Assembly (NCBI RefSeq): GCF_000821085.1 | Contig: NZ_CCXR01000001.1 | Coordinates: 696,001-760,000 of the forward strand | Direction of reading: 5' to 3' | Source: Bacillus sp. B-jedd | GTDB taxonomy: Bacteria; Bacillota; Bacilli; Bacillales; Cytobacillaceae | DNA length: 64,000 nt | Shown: piece after piece, positions 1 to 8,919 of the stretch | How positions within the stretch are numbered: the first letter of the stretch is position 1 | How the letters are laid out: each line of letters starts with the position of its first letter | Notes under the pieces: model-generated | The model's input: the letters and a program-made list of their open reading frames with translations, nothing else | What the model was told of the DNA's origin: nothing | Database searches by the model: none | Position numbers and translations under genes: made by a program

Positions 1-838
1 TGACCATGGCATCGAAAGCAGGGAGGAGAGGGCAGAAAGCGGCAAGCCGGAAACAGGGATGCTTACTCTTGAAGCCAGGAATGCCGGAAATGAAGTGTGG
101 ATCATCATAAGGGATGACGGGCAGGGGCTTCATAAGGAAAAGCTTTTGCAAAAGGCAAGAGAAAGAAGTCTTTTGAACAAAAAAGAGAGTGGCCTAACTG
201 ATAGTGAGATTTATAACCTTATTCTCCTGCCGGGGTTTTCGACAAAGGAAGCCGTGACAGAATACAGCGGCCGCGGCGTCGGGCTTGATGTCGTGGCAAA
301 AAATATACATGCCGTCGGCGGCACAGTAGCAATTGAAAGTGAAGCAGGGAAAGGTACGGGCATCATAATTAAAATCCCGCTTACCCTCGCAATTATTGAT
401 GGGATGAATGTAAAGGTCGGCGATTCGTTTTTCACCATCTCGACCACCCAGATCAAGGAATCGTTCAGGCCTGAAAGCAGGGAGATCATCCGGGATCCCA
501 ATGGAAGTGAAATGATTATGGTCAGGGGGATCTGTTATCCAATCATTCGGCTTCATGAACGTTTGGGAATCCAAACGGAGATCAATCAAATCGAAAATGG
601 CATCTTAATTATGTCTGAGTACCAGGGCGGATTTGTCTGTATTTTTGCTGACCGCCTGATTGGCCAGCAGCAAGTAGTCCTGAAACCCCTCCCTCGCTAC
701 ATTAAGGAATTCAGCAATGTAAGCGGTATTTCCGGCTGCACCTTACTTGGTGATGGGAATATCAGCTTAATTCTCGATGTGGCGGGGCTGGCCAGAGGAA
801 AAGAAAATGAAAGGGAAAGGGGCGTTTTTCATGAATGA
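1..838 (+). CDS. cheA: CheA histidine kinase, C-terminal part (cut by window edge)
   Basis: Chemotaxis histidine kinase that phosphorylates CheY and CheB in response to receptors. Only the C-terminal ~279 residues are in the window; the frame is open from base 2. The first residues are the end of the H/N box (DHGIES), followed by the ATP-binding motifs DDGQGL and the glycine-rich GRGVGLDVV, then a CheW-like P5 domain ending in LLGDGNISLILDVAGL. It overlaps the following cheW by 8 bases, so the two are translationally coupled. This is a second CheA; a complete one lies at 15286-17307. Its N-terminal HPt domain is outside the window and cannot be judged. Confidence 0.95.
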   Translation, partial: DHGIESREERAESGKPETGMLTLEARNAGNEVWIIIRDDGQGLHKEKLLQKARERSLLNKKESGLTDSEIYNLILLPGFSTKEAVTEYSGRGVGLDVVAKNIHAVGGTVAIESEAGKGTGIIIKIPLTLAIIDGMNVKVGDSFFTISTTQIKESFRPESREIIRDPNGSEMIMVRGICYPIIRLHERLGIQTEINQIENGILIMSEYQGGFVCIFADRLIGQQQVVLKPLPRYIKEFSNVSGISGCTLLGDGNISLILDVAGLARGKENERERGVFHE

Positions 839-1310
839 AACTGTCCAGGAAGAGTTCGAGGACAGCCAGGCAGGGAAGTATCTGACCTTCAACCTGGAAA
901 ATGAAATCTTCGGGATCGATATTAAATATGTTATGGAAATCATCGGGATTCAGCGGATTACAATCATTCCAGAAGTACCGGATTACATTCGGGGGATCAT
1001 TAATCTCCGCGGCAAAATTATCCCCGTTATGGATGTCCGCCTCCGTTTTAAGAAAAAGTTGAAAGAATATAATGACAGGACTTGCATTATCGTTGTGGAT
1101 GTAAATGATTTATCGGTCGGCCTCATTGTTGACCGTGTTTCAGAAGTATTGAGCATCAATCCTGAAGATATTGTCCCGCCTCCGGAAATCAGCCAGGGTG
1201 CCAATAAATACGTCAAAGGGATTGGCAAGTCAGGCGGTGGCGTTAAGCTTATATTGAATTGCGATAAATTGCTTCACGAAGACATAAAAGAACAATTGCT
1301 TCACATTTGA
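831..1310 (+). CDS. cheW: CheW coupling protein
   Basis: Adaptor that links CheA to chemoreceptors. The 159-residue product is a single CheW domain after a short acidic N-terminus (start MNETVQEEF). Family signatures are visible: [11 protein letters not shown], the [22 protein letters not shown] core and [12 protein letters not shown] chose the ATG at 831 because it follows AAAGGGGCG at normal spacing and overlaps the cheA stop; an upstream in-frame GTG at 777 lies well inside cheA and would add an unconserved leader. It is followed after 19 bases by a receptor gene, so the cheA end, cheW and the receptor look like one transcript. Confidence 0.94.
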   Translation: MNETVQEEFEDSQAGKYLTFNLENEIFGIDIKYVMEIIGIQRITIIPEVPDYIRGIINLRGKIIPVMDVRLRFKKKLKEYNDRTCIIVVDVNDLSVGLIVDRVSEVLSINPEDIVPPPEISQGANKYVKGIGKSGGGVKLILNCDKLLHEDIKEQLLHI

Positions 1311-1329
1311 CGAGGGGGTTTTTAAGACG

Positions 1330-3030
1330 ATGAAATGGCTGCAAAATATGAAAATTGGCAAAAAATTATCAATCGCTTTTCTTTCCGTTGCAATCTTTAC
1401 TGGGGCAATCGGCGCATATCAGATTTTTACGATGAAAAAGATTGAAACTAACTATTCCAACCTGTACGCCAACTATGGTATTGCCGCGGCTGATATTGGC
1501 CAATATGCAATGCATTTCCAGGACAGCCGCGCCGTCCTTCGGGATTTAATTATGACGAAGGATCCGGTAAAGAGAGATGGATACAGGGACAGACTAATGG
1601 AATTAACCGAAGAAATGAAAGAACACGAAGAGTTTTTTAAGAAGAAGATTAAAGAGCAGAAGCTTAAAAACATTCTCGTTTCGCTCAATATTTCAATAGA
1701 GGAATATTTCAGTGTCCGTGAACAAATCATTAGTCTGGCCTATTCAGGAAAAGCAGACGAGGCTTATCAATTGCTCGTTGATAAAGGGATACCGCCTGCC
1801 AAAGCAGCGGACCAGAACATTAACCGATTGTTTGATAATAAAATCGAAGGCGGCCGCCAAACATCGGTAGAGTTAGGGAGCGATACGGCAAGAACAATTT
1901 GGATAGTGGTTGTTATTGTTCTTGCAGCTGCCTTAATTGCGGTTCTCACGGGAACCTTTATGACCATGGTCATAAGAAGGCCGCTCGTAAAAATGCTCCA
2001 AACAGCCGAGGAAATCGCGAACGGCAATCTGGATGTTGAAATTGACATTGATACAAAAGACGAAATCGGCGATTTAGCCGATGCCTTCAGAAAGGTCACT
2101 CACAACCTGAATGAGATCATGCATGAAGTCCAGTCAGCGTCAAGCCAGGTTGCAGCTGGATCGAAACAAGTATCCGAGGCCAGTATCTCCTTGTCCCAGG
2201 GCGCAACCGAGCAGGCAAGCTCAGTTGAACAGCTGTCGGCCACCATCGAAGAAATTTCCGCACAGACGAAACTGAATGCTGAAAATGCCAATGAAGCGAA
2301 TGAACTAGCTGAAGTTGCCAGGCAAAATGCCAAAGGTGGAAATGGCCAAATGAATGAGATGCTTAAAGCGATGGAGGATATTAATATTGCTTCTGAAGGA
2401 ATCTCAAAGATTATAAAAGTCATAGATGAGATCGCTTTCCAGACGAACATCCTGGCGTTGAATGCCGCCGTTGAAGCAGCAAGGGCCGGCCAGCATGGCA
2501 AGGGATTCGCGGTAGTCGCCGAGGAAGTGCGCAATTTGGCTGCAAGGTCGGCAAATGCCGCCAAAGAAACAACGGAAATGATTGAAGGATCCATTAAGAA
2601 AGTAGAAGGCGGAACGAAGATAGCCAAATCGACTGCAGCCGCATTAGGTAAAATCGTTGAGGATGTCGCCAGGGTTGCATCATTGGTAAATGGCATCTCT
2701 GTTGCCTCCAACGAACAGGCTGTTGGCATTTCCCAGATTAACCAGGGGATTATGCAGGTTTCCCAAGTCGTCCAGGCCAATTCAGCCACTTCCGAGGAAA
2801 GTGCCGCCGCGAGTGAAGAGTTGTCAAGCCAGGCTGATATCCTCAGGGAAAAAGTCAGCCAGTTCAAGTTACAAAACAATCAAGCCCTGTATTCCGGCAT
2901 GAATGCTGAAGCGGCCGGCTTTTCGGACCGAACCTTCCAGGGGCGTTATCCAGGAAGTGCGTATGCTGAGGCTGCCGCTGCAAGGCAGAAAAAAATAGAG
3001 TTGACAGATAAAGAGTTTGGCAAATATTAA
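1330..3030 (+). CDS. methyl-accepting chemotaxis protein (4HB sensor, HAMP)
   Basis: Membrane chemoreceptor of 566 residues. It has a TM helix at about 13-33, a periplasmic-type four-helix-bundle sensor region (35-185), a second TM at about 187-211, a HAMP domain ([21 protein letters not shown]) and a long signalling coiled coil with the conserved hairpin tip [19 protein letters not shown] near residues 365-385. The ligand cannot be predicted. The C-terminus ends in a variable tail, without an NWETF-type pentapeptide. Together with cheA and cheW upstream and cheR and cheB downstream it makes a self-contained chemotaxis module. Confidence 0.93.
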   Translation: MKWLQNMKIGKKLSIAFLSVAIFTGAIGAYQIFTMKKIETNYSNLYANYGIAAADIGQYAMHFQDSRAVLRDLIMTKDPVKRDGYRDRLMELTEEMKEHEEFFKKKIKEQKLKNILVSLNISIEEYFSVREQIISLAYSGKADEAYQLLVDKGIPPAKAADQNINRLFDNKIEGGRQTSVELGSDTARTIWIVVVIVLAAALIAVLTGTFMTMVIRRPLVKMLQTAEEIANGNLDVEIDIDTKDEIGDLADAFRKVTHNLNEIMHEVQSASSQVAAGSKQVSEASISLSQGATEQASSVEQLSATIEEISAQTKLNAENANEANELAEVARQNAKGGNGQMNEMLKAMEDINIASEGISKIIKVIDEIAFQTNILALNAAVEAARAGQHGKGFAVVAEEVRNLAARSANAAKETTEMIEGSIKKVEGGTKIAKSTAAALGKIVEDVARVASLVNGISVASNEQAVGISQINQGIMQVSQVVQANSATSEESAAASEELSSQADILREKVSQFKLQNNQALYSGMNAEAAGFSDRTFQGRYPGSAYAEAAAARQKKIELTDKEFGKY

Positions 3031-3084
3031 GAATTGCTGGGGGAGAGTCACTGGCTCTCTCCCTCATAGTAAGCAGGTGGAAAA

Positions 3085-3900
3085 ATGATAAGCATGTCTA
3101 ATAAAGAATTTTTACAGATGTCGGATTATATTCATCAGAACTATGGAATTTATCTGAAGGAAGAAAAAAAAATGATTCTTGAAGGCCGCCTTTGCCAATT
3201 GCTCCAGGAGCTTAATTTTTCATCGTACTCCGATTACTTCCAGCACCTTTTAGAAGATAAAACGGAAATGGCAGTGTCGGCACTTGTCGAAAGAGTGACG
3301 ACAAATCATACTTATTTCATGCGGGAAAAGGAACATTTCTTTTTTTTTCAGAACACAATCCTTCCCAATTTGGCGCAGGCGGAAAGAAGCAGGGATTTAA
3401 GGATTTGGAGTGCGGGCTGTTCGACTGGGGAGGAGCCATACACGCTTGCGATGATTCTCGATGAGTTTTTTGGCGTGGAGAAGCAAAGATGGGATACAAA
3501 GGTACTTGCCACCGACCTTTCAACAAAGGTTTTAATTTCAGCAAAAAAGGGGGTCTATCGTAAGGAATCCCTGGCAGTAATACCTGCGATTTGGAAACAG
3601 CTTTATTTTAATGAAAAAACCCAGGAAAGCTCCGAGATTGTTGACAGAATAAAAAATGAAGTTATTTTCCGCAGGCTGAACTTGATGGAGCCGACCTTTC
3701 CTTTCAAGAAGAAATTCCATGTCATTTTTTGCCGGAATGTAATGATCTATTTTGACCAAGAAACAAAAAAAGAATTGGTGGACAAGTTTTATTCTTGTCT
3801 TGAAACAGGCGGATATTTATTTATCGGACAGTCTGAAACGATAGACAGGTCGGCAAGCAAATTCAGGTATATAATGCCTGCTGTTTACAGAAAGGAATGA
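3085..3900 (+). CDS. cheR: CheR chemotaxis protein methyltransferase, copy 1
   Basis: SAM-dependent methyltransferase that methylates receptor glutamates. 271 residues: an N-terminal all-alpha CheR domain (about 8-65) and the methyltransferase domain with WSAGCSTGEEPYTLAM (SAM-binding loop), the acidic VLATDLS strand end and the FCRNVMIYFD catalytic-core motif. The start at 3085 has AGGTGG six bases upstream. It is the first of three CheR genes in the first 10 kb; all three keep the SAM motif and the CRNVMIYF-type motif, so none looks dead. cheB follows after 24 bases. Confidence 0.95.
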   Translation: MISMSNKEFLQMSDYIHQNYGIYLKEEKKMILEGRLCQLLQELNFSSYSDYFQHLLEDKTEMAVSALVERVTTNHTYFMREKEHFFFFQNTILPNLAQAERSRDLRIWSAGCSTGEEPYTLAMILDEFFGVEKQRWDTKVLATDLSTKVLISAKKGVYRKESLAVIPAIWKQLYFNEKTQESSEIVDRIKNEVIFRRLNLMEPTFPFKKKFHVIFCRNVMIYFDQETKKELVDKFYSCLETGGYLFIGQSETIDRSASKFRYIMPAVYRKE

Positions 3901-3924
3901 AAGTAAGTTGGTGGGTGGCAAGAA

Positions 3925-4941
3925 ATGTATACACAAAGCAAAATTAAAGTACTTATCGTGGACGATTCTTTGTTTTCCCGGACATTGATTAAACGTGGTA
4001 TTGAAGCAGACGGGGCTATCGAGGTGGTTGCCGAAGCAGGCGATCCTTTCCAGGCAAGGGATTATATTCTGGAGTTTACGCCTGATGTTATGATTTGTGA
4101 TATTGAAATGCCTAAAATGGACGGGATAGCATTTATCCGGAAGCTATTGCCACAATACAAAATCCCCGTTTTAGTTGTCAGTTCGGATGCCACTGCATGG
4201 GCTGAAGCGAGAAATGCGGGTGCGGCAGCCTTTATTGCCAAGCCTGAAAGCAACGGGCCATCCGCGCTGAATAAGTTTTTAGTTGAATTGACCTGCAGAA
4301 TAAAAAAAGTTGCAATGACAAACATCCCTATTCCTGGAGAAACCGGGCTTTCAGCTCCTATCTATCAGGCTAAATTCATTGCCTTTGGTGCTTCAACTGG
4401 TGGAACTGAGGCCTTGTTCCATATCTTAAAATCCTTGCCGACAACGATACCAGGCATTGTTGCTGTGCAGCATATCCCATCGGGATTTTCGTCTATGTTC
4501 GCAAGCCGTCTGAATCAACTAACCCACTTTATCGTTAAGGAAGCGGAGACGGGCGATAAGATTGAACCGGGAAAGGTGCTAATTGCCCCGGGGGACAAAC
4601 ATATGAAAATAATAAAAGAAGGCACCTTTTTCAAAACAGTCTGTTTTCACGGGGAAAAAGTTAATGGCCACCGCCCTTCCGTCGATGTTTTATTTGACTC
4701 AGCCGCGAAGGTCGGAGGCAGCGATTCCATTGGGATAATTTTGACAGGCATGGGGTATGACGGGGCAAAAGGATTATTGGCCATGAGAAGAAATGGAGCC
4801 AGGACAATCGGGCAAGACGAGTCTTCCTCCATCGTATACGGTATGCCCATGGCCGCAAATAATATCGGCGCTGTTGAAAAACAAATACCTTTGTTCAAAA
4901 TTCCGGCAGCCATCTTATCAATGGTTACTCAAAAAAAGTAA
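3925..4941 (+). CDS. cheB: CheB methylesterase with receiver domain, copy 1
   Basis: Removes methyl groups from (and can deamidate) receptors when phosphorylated. 338 residues. The receiver domain (7-125) carries DD13/14, phospho-acceptor D59 (ICDIEMPKMDG) and a lysine in AKPE. The C-terminal esterase domain has the catalytic serine in GASTGG, histidine in VQHIPSGF and aspartate in LTGMGYDGA. It pairs with the cheR just upstream. A bidirectional terminator (4965-5018) ends this transcript and separates it from convergent motB. Confidence 0.95.
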   Translation: MYTQSKIKVLIVDDSLFSRTLIKRGIEADGAIEVVAEAGDPFQARDYILEFTPDVMICDIEMPKMDGIAFIRKLLPQYKIPVLVVSSDATAWAEARNAGAAAFIAKPESNGPSALNKFLVELTCRIKKVAMTNIPIPGETGLSAPIYQAKFIAFGASTGGTEALFHILKSLPTTIPGIVAVQHIPSGFSSMFASRLNQLTHFIVKEAETGDKIEPGKVLIAPGDKHMKIIKEGTFFKTVCFHGEKVNGHRPSVDVLFDSAAKVGGSDSIGIILTGMGYDGAKGLLAMRRNGARTIGQDESSSIVYGMPMAANNIGAVEKQIPLFKIPAAILSMVTQKK

Positions 4942-4964
4942 CAGATCTCGATTCGGAAAAAAAT

Positions 4965-5018
4965 AAAGATTGCCTAACCCGCTTACCTGTTTTAGCCAGG
5001 CGGGAGGCAATCTTTTTT
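4965..5018. terminator. bidirectional terminator between cheB and motB
   Basis: AAAGATTGCCT at 4965-4975 pairs with AGGCAATCTTT at 5005-5015, with an inner CCCGC/GCGGG helix. It is followed by T-rich sequence on the plus strand and preceded by an A-tract (Ts for the minus strand). It can therefore end both cheB and motB transcripts. Confidence 0.85.
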
Positions 5019-5080
5019 CTTTGAATGGCATCCATAATTTCCTAAGTAATTAAGAATCCATAAATTCTTATCGGTTACAT

Positions 5081-5839
5081 TCACTGGTTGATTTTATCCA
5101 TTGTCCCGGTACCACGTAAGATAACAATGTTTACACGGCGGTTTGCCTGCCGATGTTCGGCTGTATCGTTTGGATAAAGCGGGCTGAACTCACCATATCC
5201 TGTGAATTGCATCCGGTTTTCTTTAATATTTTTGGATGCAAAATAGTGAAGGACGCTTCCAGCCCGGGCGGAAGATAGTTCCCAGTTCGAACGGAAGGGA
5301 GCGTTGCCGATCGGCACATTATCTGTATGGCCTTCAATACTGATTGGATTGGAGACGGTGTTCAAAAGTCCGGTAATTTCGTTAAGAGTCTTAAAGGCGC
5401 TTCCCTTTAAAATAGCTTGGCCTGGTTCGAAGAGAATAACATCCTTTAACGATACTTCCACGCCACGCCTCGTATCCGATAAAGTTACGACAGCATTTAA
5501 TCTATTATCTGCTATGTATTTCTGCAGTTTTTCTTTTAATGCTTCCAGCTCGGGATCGACACTGTTTTCTTTTTCCGGAGGCTTTTCCTCTTTCTGCTCT
5601 TCCTTTTCAGTTGGAGGGTTGGGGGTCAAGCCCTTTTGGTCATTCTTAATCGGAGAACCTTTGAACTCTGATTTAAAAGAATTCATAATGGCCTCGTATT
5701 TTGAAACGTTAATGCTGCTTGATGCGAATAAAACAATGAACAAAGCCAGCAACAGTGTAAGGATATCCGCATATGGTATCAGCCATGACTCATCTATATG
5801 CTCTTCGTGTTCTTCGACTCGTTTACGCCGTCTGCTCAT
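5081..5839 (-). CDS. motB: MotB stator protein (proton type)
   Basis: Peptidoglycan-anchored stator half of the flagellar motor. 252 residues: a basic N-terminus, the plug/TM segment beginning DESWLIPYADILTLLLALF with the ion-conducting aspartate of the PYAD motif, a charged linker rich in K/E/P, and an OmpA-like C-terminal domain with SIEGHTDNVPIG, SARAGSVLHYF and NRRVNIVI. The HVDESW-like lead-in and PYADILTLLL sequence match H+-type MotB rather than Na+-type MotS. I preferred the second ATG (5839), which is correctly spaced from GGAG; the first (5845) lies three bases from it. It overlaps the end of motA by 17 bases. Confidence 0.93.
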   Translation of the reverse strand: MSRRRKRVEEHEEHIDESWLIPYADILTLLLALFIVLFASSSINVSKYEAIMNSFKSEFKGSPIKNDQKGLTPNPPTEKEEQKEEKPPEKENSVDPELEALKEKLQKYIADNRLNAVVTLSDTRRGVEVSLKDVILFEPGQAILKGSAFKTLNEITGLLNTVSNPISIEGHTDNVPIGNAPFRSNWELSSARAGSVLHYFASKNIKENRMQFTGYGEFSPLYPNDTAEHRQANRRVNIVILRGTGTMDKINQ

Positions 5840-6623
5840 TAGCATTTACTCCATTTTTGCTTTCTAAGTTCAACCGTTCCTTAGGGGTTATATAGACTGC
5901 CAGTTTCTTTTCAAGCGCACTTGGTGACAAGCCTTTATAAATTCCCAGAATGCCTTCAATCGTTAAAAGTTTTAATTCTTCCTCTTGTTTTGAGATCCTT
6001 TTTAATTTGTTGGCGATCGGATGCCAGAGTACATACCCGGTAAAAATCCCGAGTAGTGTAGCGATAAATGCTGCAGCAATTGAATGCCCGAGCTTGTCAA
6101 CGTTATTTAAGTTTCCTAGGGAGGCAACAAGGCCGACAACCGCTCCCAGTACTCCAAGTGTGGGAGCGTAGGTACCCATCTGGGTGAAAATCAATGCTCC
6201 GGTTTTATGACGTCTTCCAATTTCATCGACTTCTTCGTGAAGTATATCTTCAATAAACTCATAATCATGCCCATCAATTAAAAGCTCTAGCCCGTTTTTG
6301 AAAAAGGGGTCCTCAGTATTTGCGGCGGTTTCTTCCAATGCCAGCAATCCTTCCCGCTTTGCAATTTCGGCACAACGGACTATGTTTGAAATTTGCTCAG
6401 ACTTGGGGGTCAGCTTAGGCTCGAATAGGGCTATCTTCAAAAGGATAGGGAATTTTTTTGCCTCCCGGAAAGGAAAAGCTATCAAGATTGCCGCGACTGT
6501 TCCTCCAAAGATAATTAGGAAGGCGGCGGGGTTGTACAACGCGGATAAGGATGCTCCTTTTAAAACCATTCCCAAGCCAATTGCAATAAGTGCTATCAAA
6601 ACTCCAATAATGCTAGACATCAT
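5823..6623 (-). CDS. motA: MotA stator protein (proton type)
   Basis: Ion-channel half of the stator. About 266 residues, four TM helices, with NPAAFLIIFGGTVAA (TM2), a cytoplasmic loop with the rotor-contact charges (REGLLALEE, LLIDGHDYEFIEDILHEEVDEI) and TM3/TM4 (GTYAPTLGVLGAVVGL and IAAAFIATLLGIFTGYVLWHP). The start is ATGATG with AAAGGAG upstream; 6620 is an equally good start. Transcribed minus strand with motB, against the surrounding che genes. A sigma-D-like promoter lies just upstream at 6640-6665. Confidence 0.94.
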   Translation of the reverse strand: MMSSIIGVLIALIAIGLGMVLKGASLSALYNPAAFLIIFGGTVAAILIAFPFREAKKFPILLKIALFEPKLTPKSEQISNIVRCAEIAKREGLLALEETAANTEDPFFKNGLELLIDGHDYEFIEDILHEEVDEIGRRHKTGALIFTQMGTYAPTLGVLGAVVGLVASLGNLNNVDKLGHSIAAAFIATLLGIFTGYVLWHPIANKLKRISKQEEELKLLTIEGILGIYKGLSPSALEKKLAVYITPKERLNLESKNGVNANEQTA

Positions 6624-6639
6624 TTTCTCCTTTAAATTC

Positions 6640-6665
6640 TTTTCGGTATGATAAGTTTAATTTTA
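6640..6665 (-). promoter_or_regulatory. candidate sigma-D promoter of motAB
   Basis: On the minus strand TAAA (6665-6662), 14 bases, then ACCGAAAA (6647-6640), compared with the consensus TAAA-N15-GCCGATAT. Spacing and the CCGA core fit; the last -10 bases are imperfect. The predicted start of transcription is very close to the motA ribosome site. The rest of 6666-6864 is AT-rich, with no other gene seen. Confidence 0.5.
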
Positions 6666-6921
6666 ATCCAATCAAAATAAAACGACAAGATTTTTATTTA
6701 TTTTCTTCCTTTTTATCAAAAACAAACAAAATAAAAGTCATTTAAATGTTAAATTTAATATTAAAATCTGTTGACGTTATGTGGCTTATCCAGTAACTTT
6801 AATTCTATTAGAATATCTCAGTTGATTTTTTGATAACTAATCAAAATTTTTACGTTAATAAAGAATGTCAAATACTTATATACCTTTATCAGGTTTTAAA
6901 GGAGAAAAAGGTGATCAGTTT

Positions 6922-7761
6922 ATGCAGGATAACGGACTAGTACAACTGAGCCGGATCATATATGAATTCTGTGGCCTTCGGTTTGAAGATCGTCTTTCGA
7001 TACTGAAAGAAAAGACAGCAAAGCGGGTTAGCGAACTTGGGCTCAGCTATTGGGAATATTGTGTTTACTTGAAAGCAACGCGAGCAGAATGGGAACGGCT
7101 AGTCGAAATATTGACGATTAACGAAACATATTTTTATAGAGAAGAAAACCAGTTACATGAATGCTGTTCAGCGGTGTTGCCTAAGCTGAGGGAAGAAAAC
7201 AGAATCAAGCCGATTAAAATTTGGAGCGCGGCCTGTTCAACTGGTGAGGAGCCATATACACTGGCTATGCTCATCCAGGAATCAGGTTATTTTTTGCCAG
7301 GAAAGGTTGAAATTGTTGCAACCGACATTAATAAAAAAGTACTCCAAAAGGCTGAACAAGGATGGTACCATAATGGTTCTTTCGCATTCCGGAGAATACC
7401 GGAAGGGTTGTTCAAAAAGTACTTTATAGAAAAGGATAACGGCTATCAGGTTCACCCATCAATTAAAAACATGGTTACATTCCGCCATGCCAATTTGCTT
7501 GATAGGCCTGAAATGTCAACTATTGGCCAAGTGGATGTAATATTTTGCAGAAATGTATTGATTTATTTCGATAAAGAAACAACAAGAAAAGTAATTCAGA
7601 ATTTATCTCAAAACTTAAAGTCTGGAGGATATTTGTTCCTCGGCCATGCGGAATCCATTACAGATATGGATTTGGGCTTTAAAAAAGTAGATTCGGAAAA
7701 AACTTTTTACTATCGAAAGGAACCATGCCAGGATGAAGCAATACGGAATATTAGTAGTTGA
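6922..7761 (+). CDS. cheR: CheR chemotaxis protein methyltransferase, copy 2
   Basis: Second receptor methyltransferase, 279 residues. SAM loop WSAACSTGEEPYTLAM, acidic VATDIN and core FCRNVLIYFDKET are all present. An ATG at 6865 would add 19 residues, but ATG 6922 follows AAAGGTGAT at ideal spacing and begins near the family's usual start. The 3' end overlaps cheB copy 2 by 29 bases, so the pair is translationally coupled. It diverges from motAB across an AT-rich gap of about 300 bases. Confidence 0.93.
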   Translation: MQDNGLVQLSRIIYEFCGLRFEDRLSILKEKTAKRVSELGLSYWEYCVYLKATRAEWERLVEILTINETYFYREENQLHECCSAVLPKLREENRIKPIKIWSAACSTGEEPYTLAMLIQESGYFLPGKVEIVATDINKKVLQKAEQGWYHNGSFAFRRIPEGLFKKYFIEKDNGYQVHPSIKNMVTFRHANLLDRPEMSTIGQVDVIFCRNVLIYFDKETTRKVIQNLSQNLKSGGYLFLGHAESITDMDLGFKKVDSEKTFYYRKEPCQDEAIRNISS

Positions 7762-8767
7762 TGATTCAGCTTTTATGCGAAGGGCAATCAGCCAAATTAT
7801 CGAGCAGGATTCACAGTTTTTTGTGATGGCGATTGCTAGAAATGGCGTGGAAGCCGTTGAAAAGGTTCAGCGGCTCAAACCTGATTTGGTGACGATGGAT
7901 GTGGAAATGCCAGAAATGAACGGCATTATCGCATTATCAAAAATCATGAAAGCAGCCCCGGTCCCGGTTGTTATGCTCAGTTCAAGAACCGGGGAAGGCG
8001 CAAGAGAGACCATACAGGCACTTGAACAGGGGGCTGTCGACTTTTTTCTTAAAGATAGTCTTTTGAAAGATCAGAATGGTGAGTTGAAACAAGAATTCCT
8101 TCAAAGGTTAAAAGGAATTTTAGCGGGGAAACTGCCTTCGGTAAATCCAGAACCGGTTCAACATCATGTGAAAGAGCAAAAACTTAGCAAACAGGATAAA
8201 GATGTAATTATTATCGGATGCTCAACCGGCGGTCCATCTGCTCTTCAAACAATCCTGCCGCGTTTCCCGAAAGACTTTTCGCTTCCAGTTGTCGTGGCGC
8301 AGCATATGCCTCAAGGGTTTACCAAGCATCTAGCCGAAAGATTCAATAGTTTGTGTAATTTAACTGTCAAAGAGGCTGAAGATGGAGAGGGAGTTTCGGC
8401 TGGAACTATTTATATAGCACCTTCAGGATTTCAAACGAGGTTTCACCGGAATCCGGATGGTTCGATTGTCTTCAAGGTTGCTGATGAAAAAGGCAGTAAG
8501 GCGCTTTATAAGCCGGCCATTGATATTACTCTTTCCTCGGCAGCTCCCATTTTTAATAAACGGCTTTTGTCTGTCATCCTTACGGGGATGGGAGTGGACG
8601 GGACGTATGGATGTGGCCTTGTTAAAAAGCACGGAGGAACTGTATTGGTTGAGGCCGAAGAGTCTTGTGTCGTGTATGGAATGCCGAAGTCCGTTTATGA
8701 GGCGGGCCATGCGGATAGTCAATATGAACTGTCAAAAATATTCCAGGGAATTTTATCTTTCATATAA
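7733..8767 (+). CDS. cheB: CheB methylesterase with receiver domain, copy 2
   Basis: Second CheB, 344 residues. The receiver domain has DD10/11, phospho-acceptor D56 (VTMDVEMPEMNG) and a degenerate C-terminal lysine region (FFLKDSLL). A charged linker leads to the esterase domain with IIGCSTGGPSAL, VAQHMPQGFTKHL and LTGMGVDGTYG. Catalytic Ser, His and Asp are all present, here as CSTGG rather than GASTGG. It forms a unit with the upstream cheR; the stop is followed by an inverted repeat that also holds a sigma-D promoter (8765-8809). Confidence 0.94.
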   Translation: MKQYGILVVDDSAFMRRAISQIIEQDSQFFVMAIARNGVEAVEKVQRLKPDLVTMDVEMPEMNGIIALSKIMKAAPVPVVMLSSRTGEGARETIQALEQGAVDFFLKDSLLKDQNGELKQEFLQRLKGILAGKLPSVNPEPVQHHVKEQKLSKQDKDVIIIGCSTGGPSALQTILPRFPKDFSLPVVVAQHMPQGFTKHLAERFNSLCNLTVKEAEDGEGVSAGTIYIAPSGFQTRFHRNPDGSIVFKVADEKGSKALYKPAIDITLSSAAPIFNKRLLSVILTGMGVDGTYGCGLVKKHGGTVLVEAEESCVVYGMPKSVYEAGHADSQYELSKIFQGILSFI

Positions 8768-8792
8768 ACAAACAAAGACGATGAGCCGATAT
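8765..8792 (+). promoter_or_regulatory. sigma-D promoter of cheR copy 3
   Basis: TAAA at 8765-8768, 16 bases, and a perfect GCCGATAT at 8785-8792. The -35 overlaps the cheB stop codon (TAA at 8765-8767). The -10 lies exactly in the loop of the 14-bp inverted repeat 8771-8784/8796-8809. Confidence 0.75.
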
Positions 8793-8809
8793 ATATCATC
8801 GTCTTTGTT
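8771..8809 (+). terminator. 14-bp perfect inverted repeat after cheB, possible terminator
   Basis: AACAAAGACGATGA (8771-8784) is perfectly complementary to TCATCGTCTTTGTT (8796-8809), loop 11 bases. The following sequence is only moderately T-rich, so termination may be partial. The loop is the -10 element of a sigma-D promoter. Confidence 0.5.
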
Positions 8810-8865
8810 ATTGTCGAAAAGCTCCTTTTAATAAAATGATCGATGTAAGGAAAGGGGTTATATAA

Positions 8866-8919
8866 ATGGAAAATTTCCTTGCCCGAATAATGTGGTGGAA
8901 TAATGTTAACAGATGTTGA
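8866..8919 (+). CDS. possible 17-residue leader peptide overlapping cheR start
   Basis: Short ORF MENFLARIMWWNNVNRC with a strong ribosome site (AAGGAAAGGGG, 8847-8857) eight bases upstream of its ATG. It ends inside cheR copy 3, overlapping its start by 17 bases in another frame. cheR itself has a weaker site, so the leader may feed ribosomes to it. No homology is claimed and it may be non-functional. Confidence 0.35.
   Translation: MENFLARIMWWNNVNRC

Noticed and set aside
2100..2879. Long minus-strand open frame opposite the receptor gene (also 19524-20123, 26226-26576 and others)
   Set aside because: Shadow of the coiled-coil repeats of the receptor on the other strand; no ribosome site and biased Ser/Ala composition.
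5081..6623. Assignment as Na+-type MotP/MotS stator
   Set aside because: DESWLIPYADILTLLLALF and the MotA sequence follow the proton-type pair.
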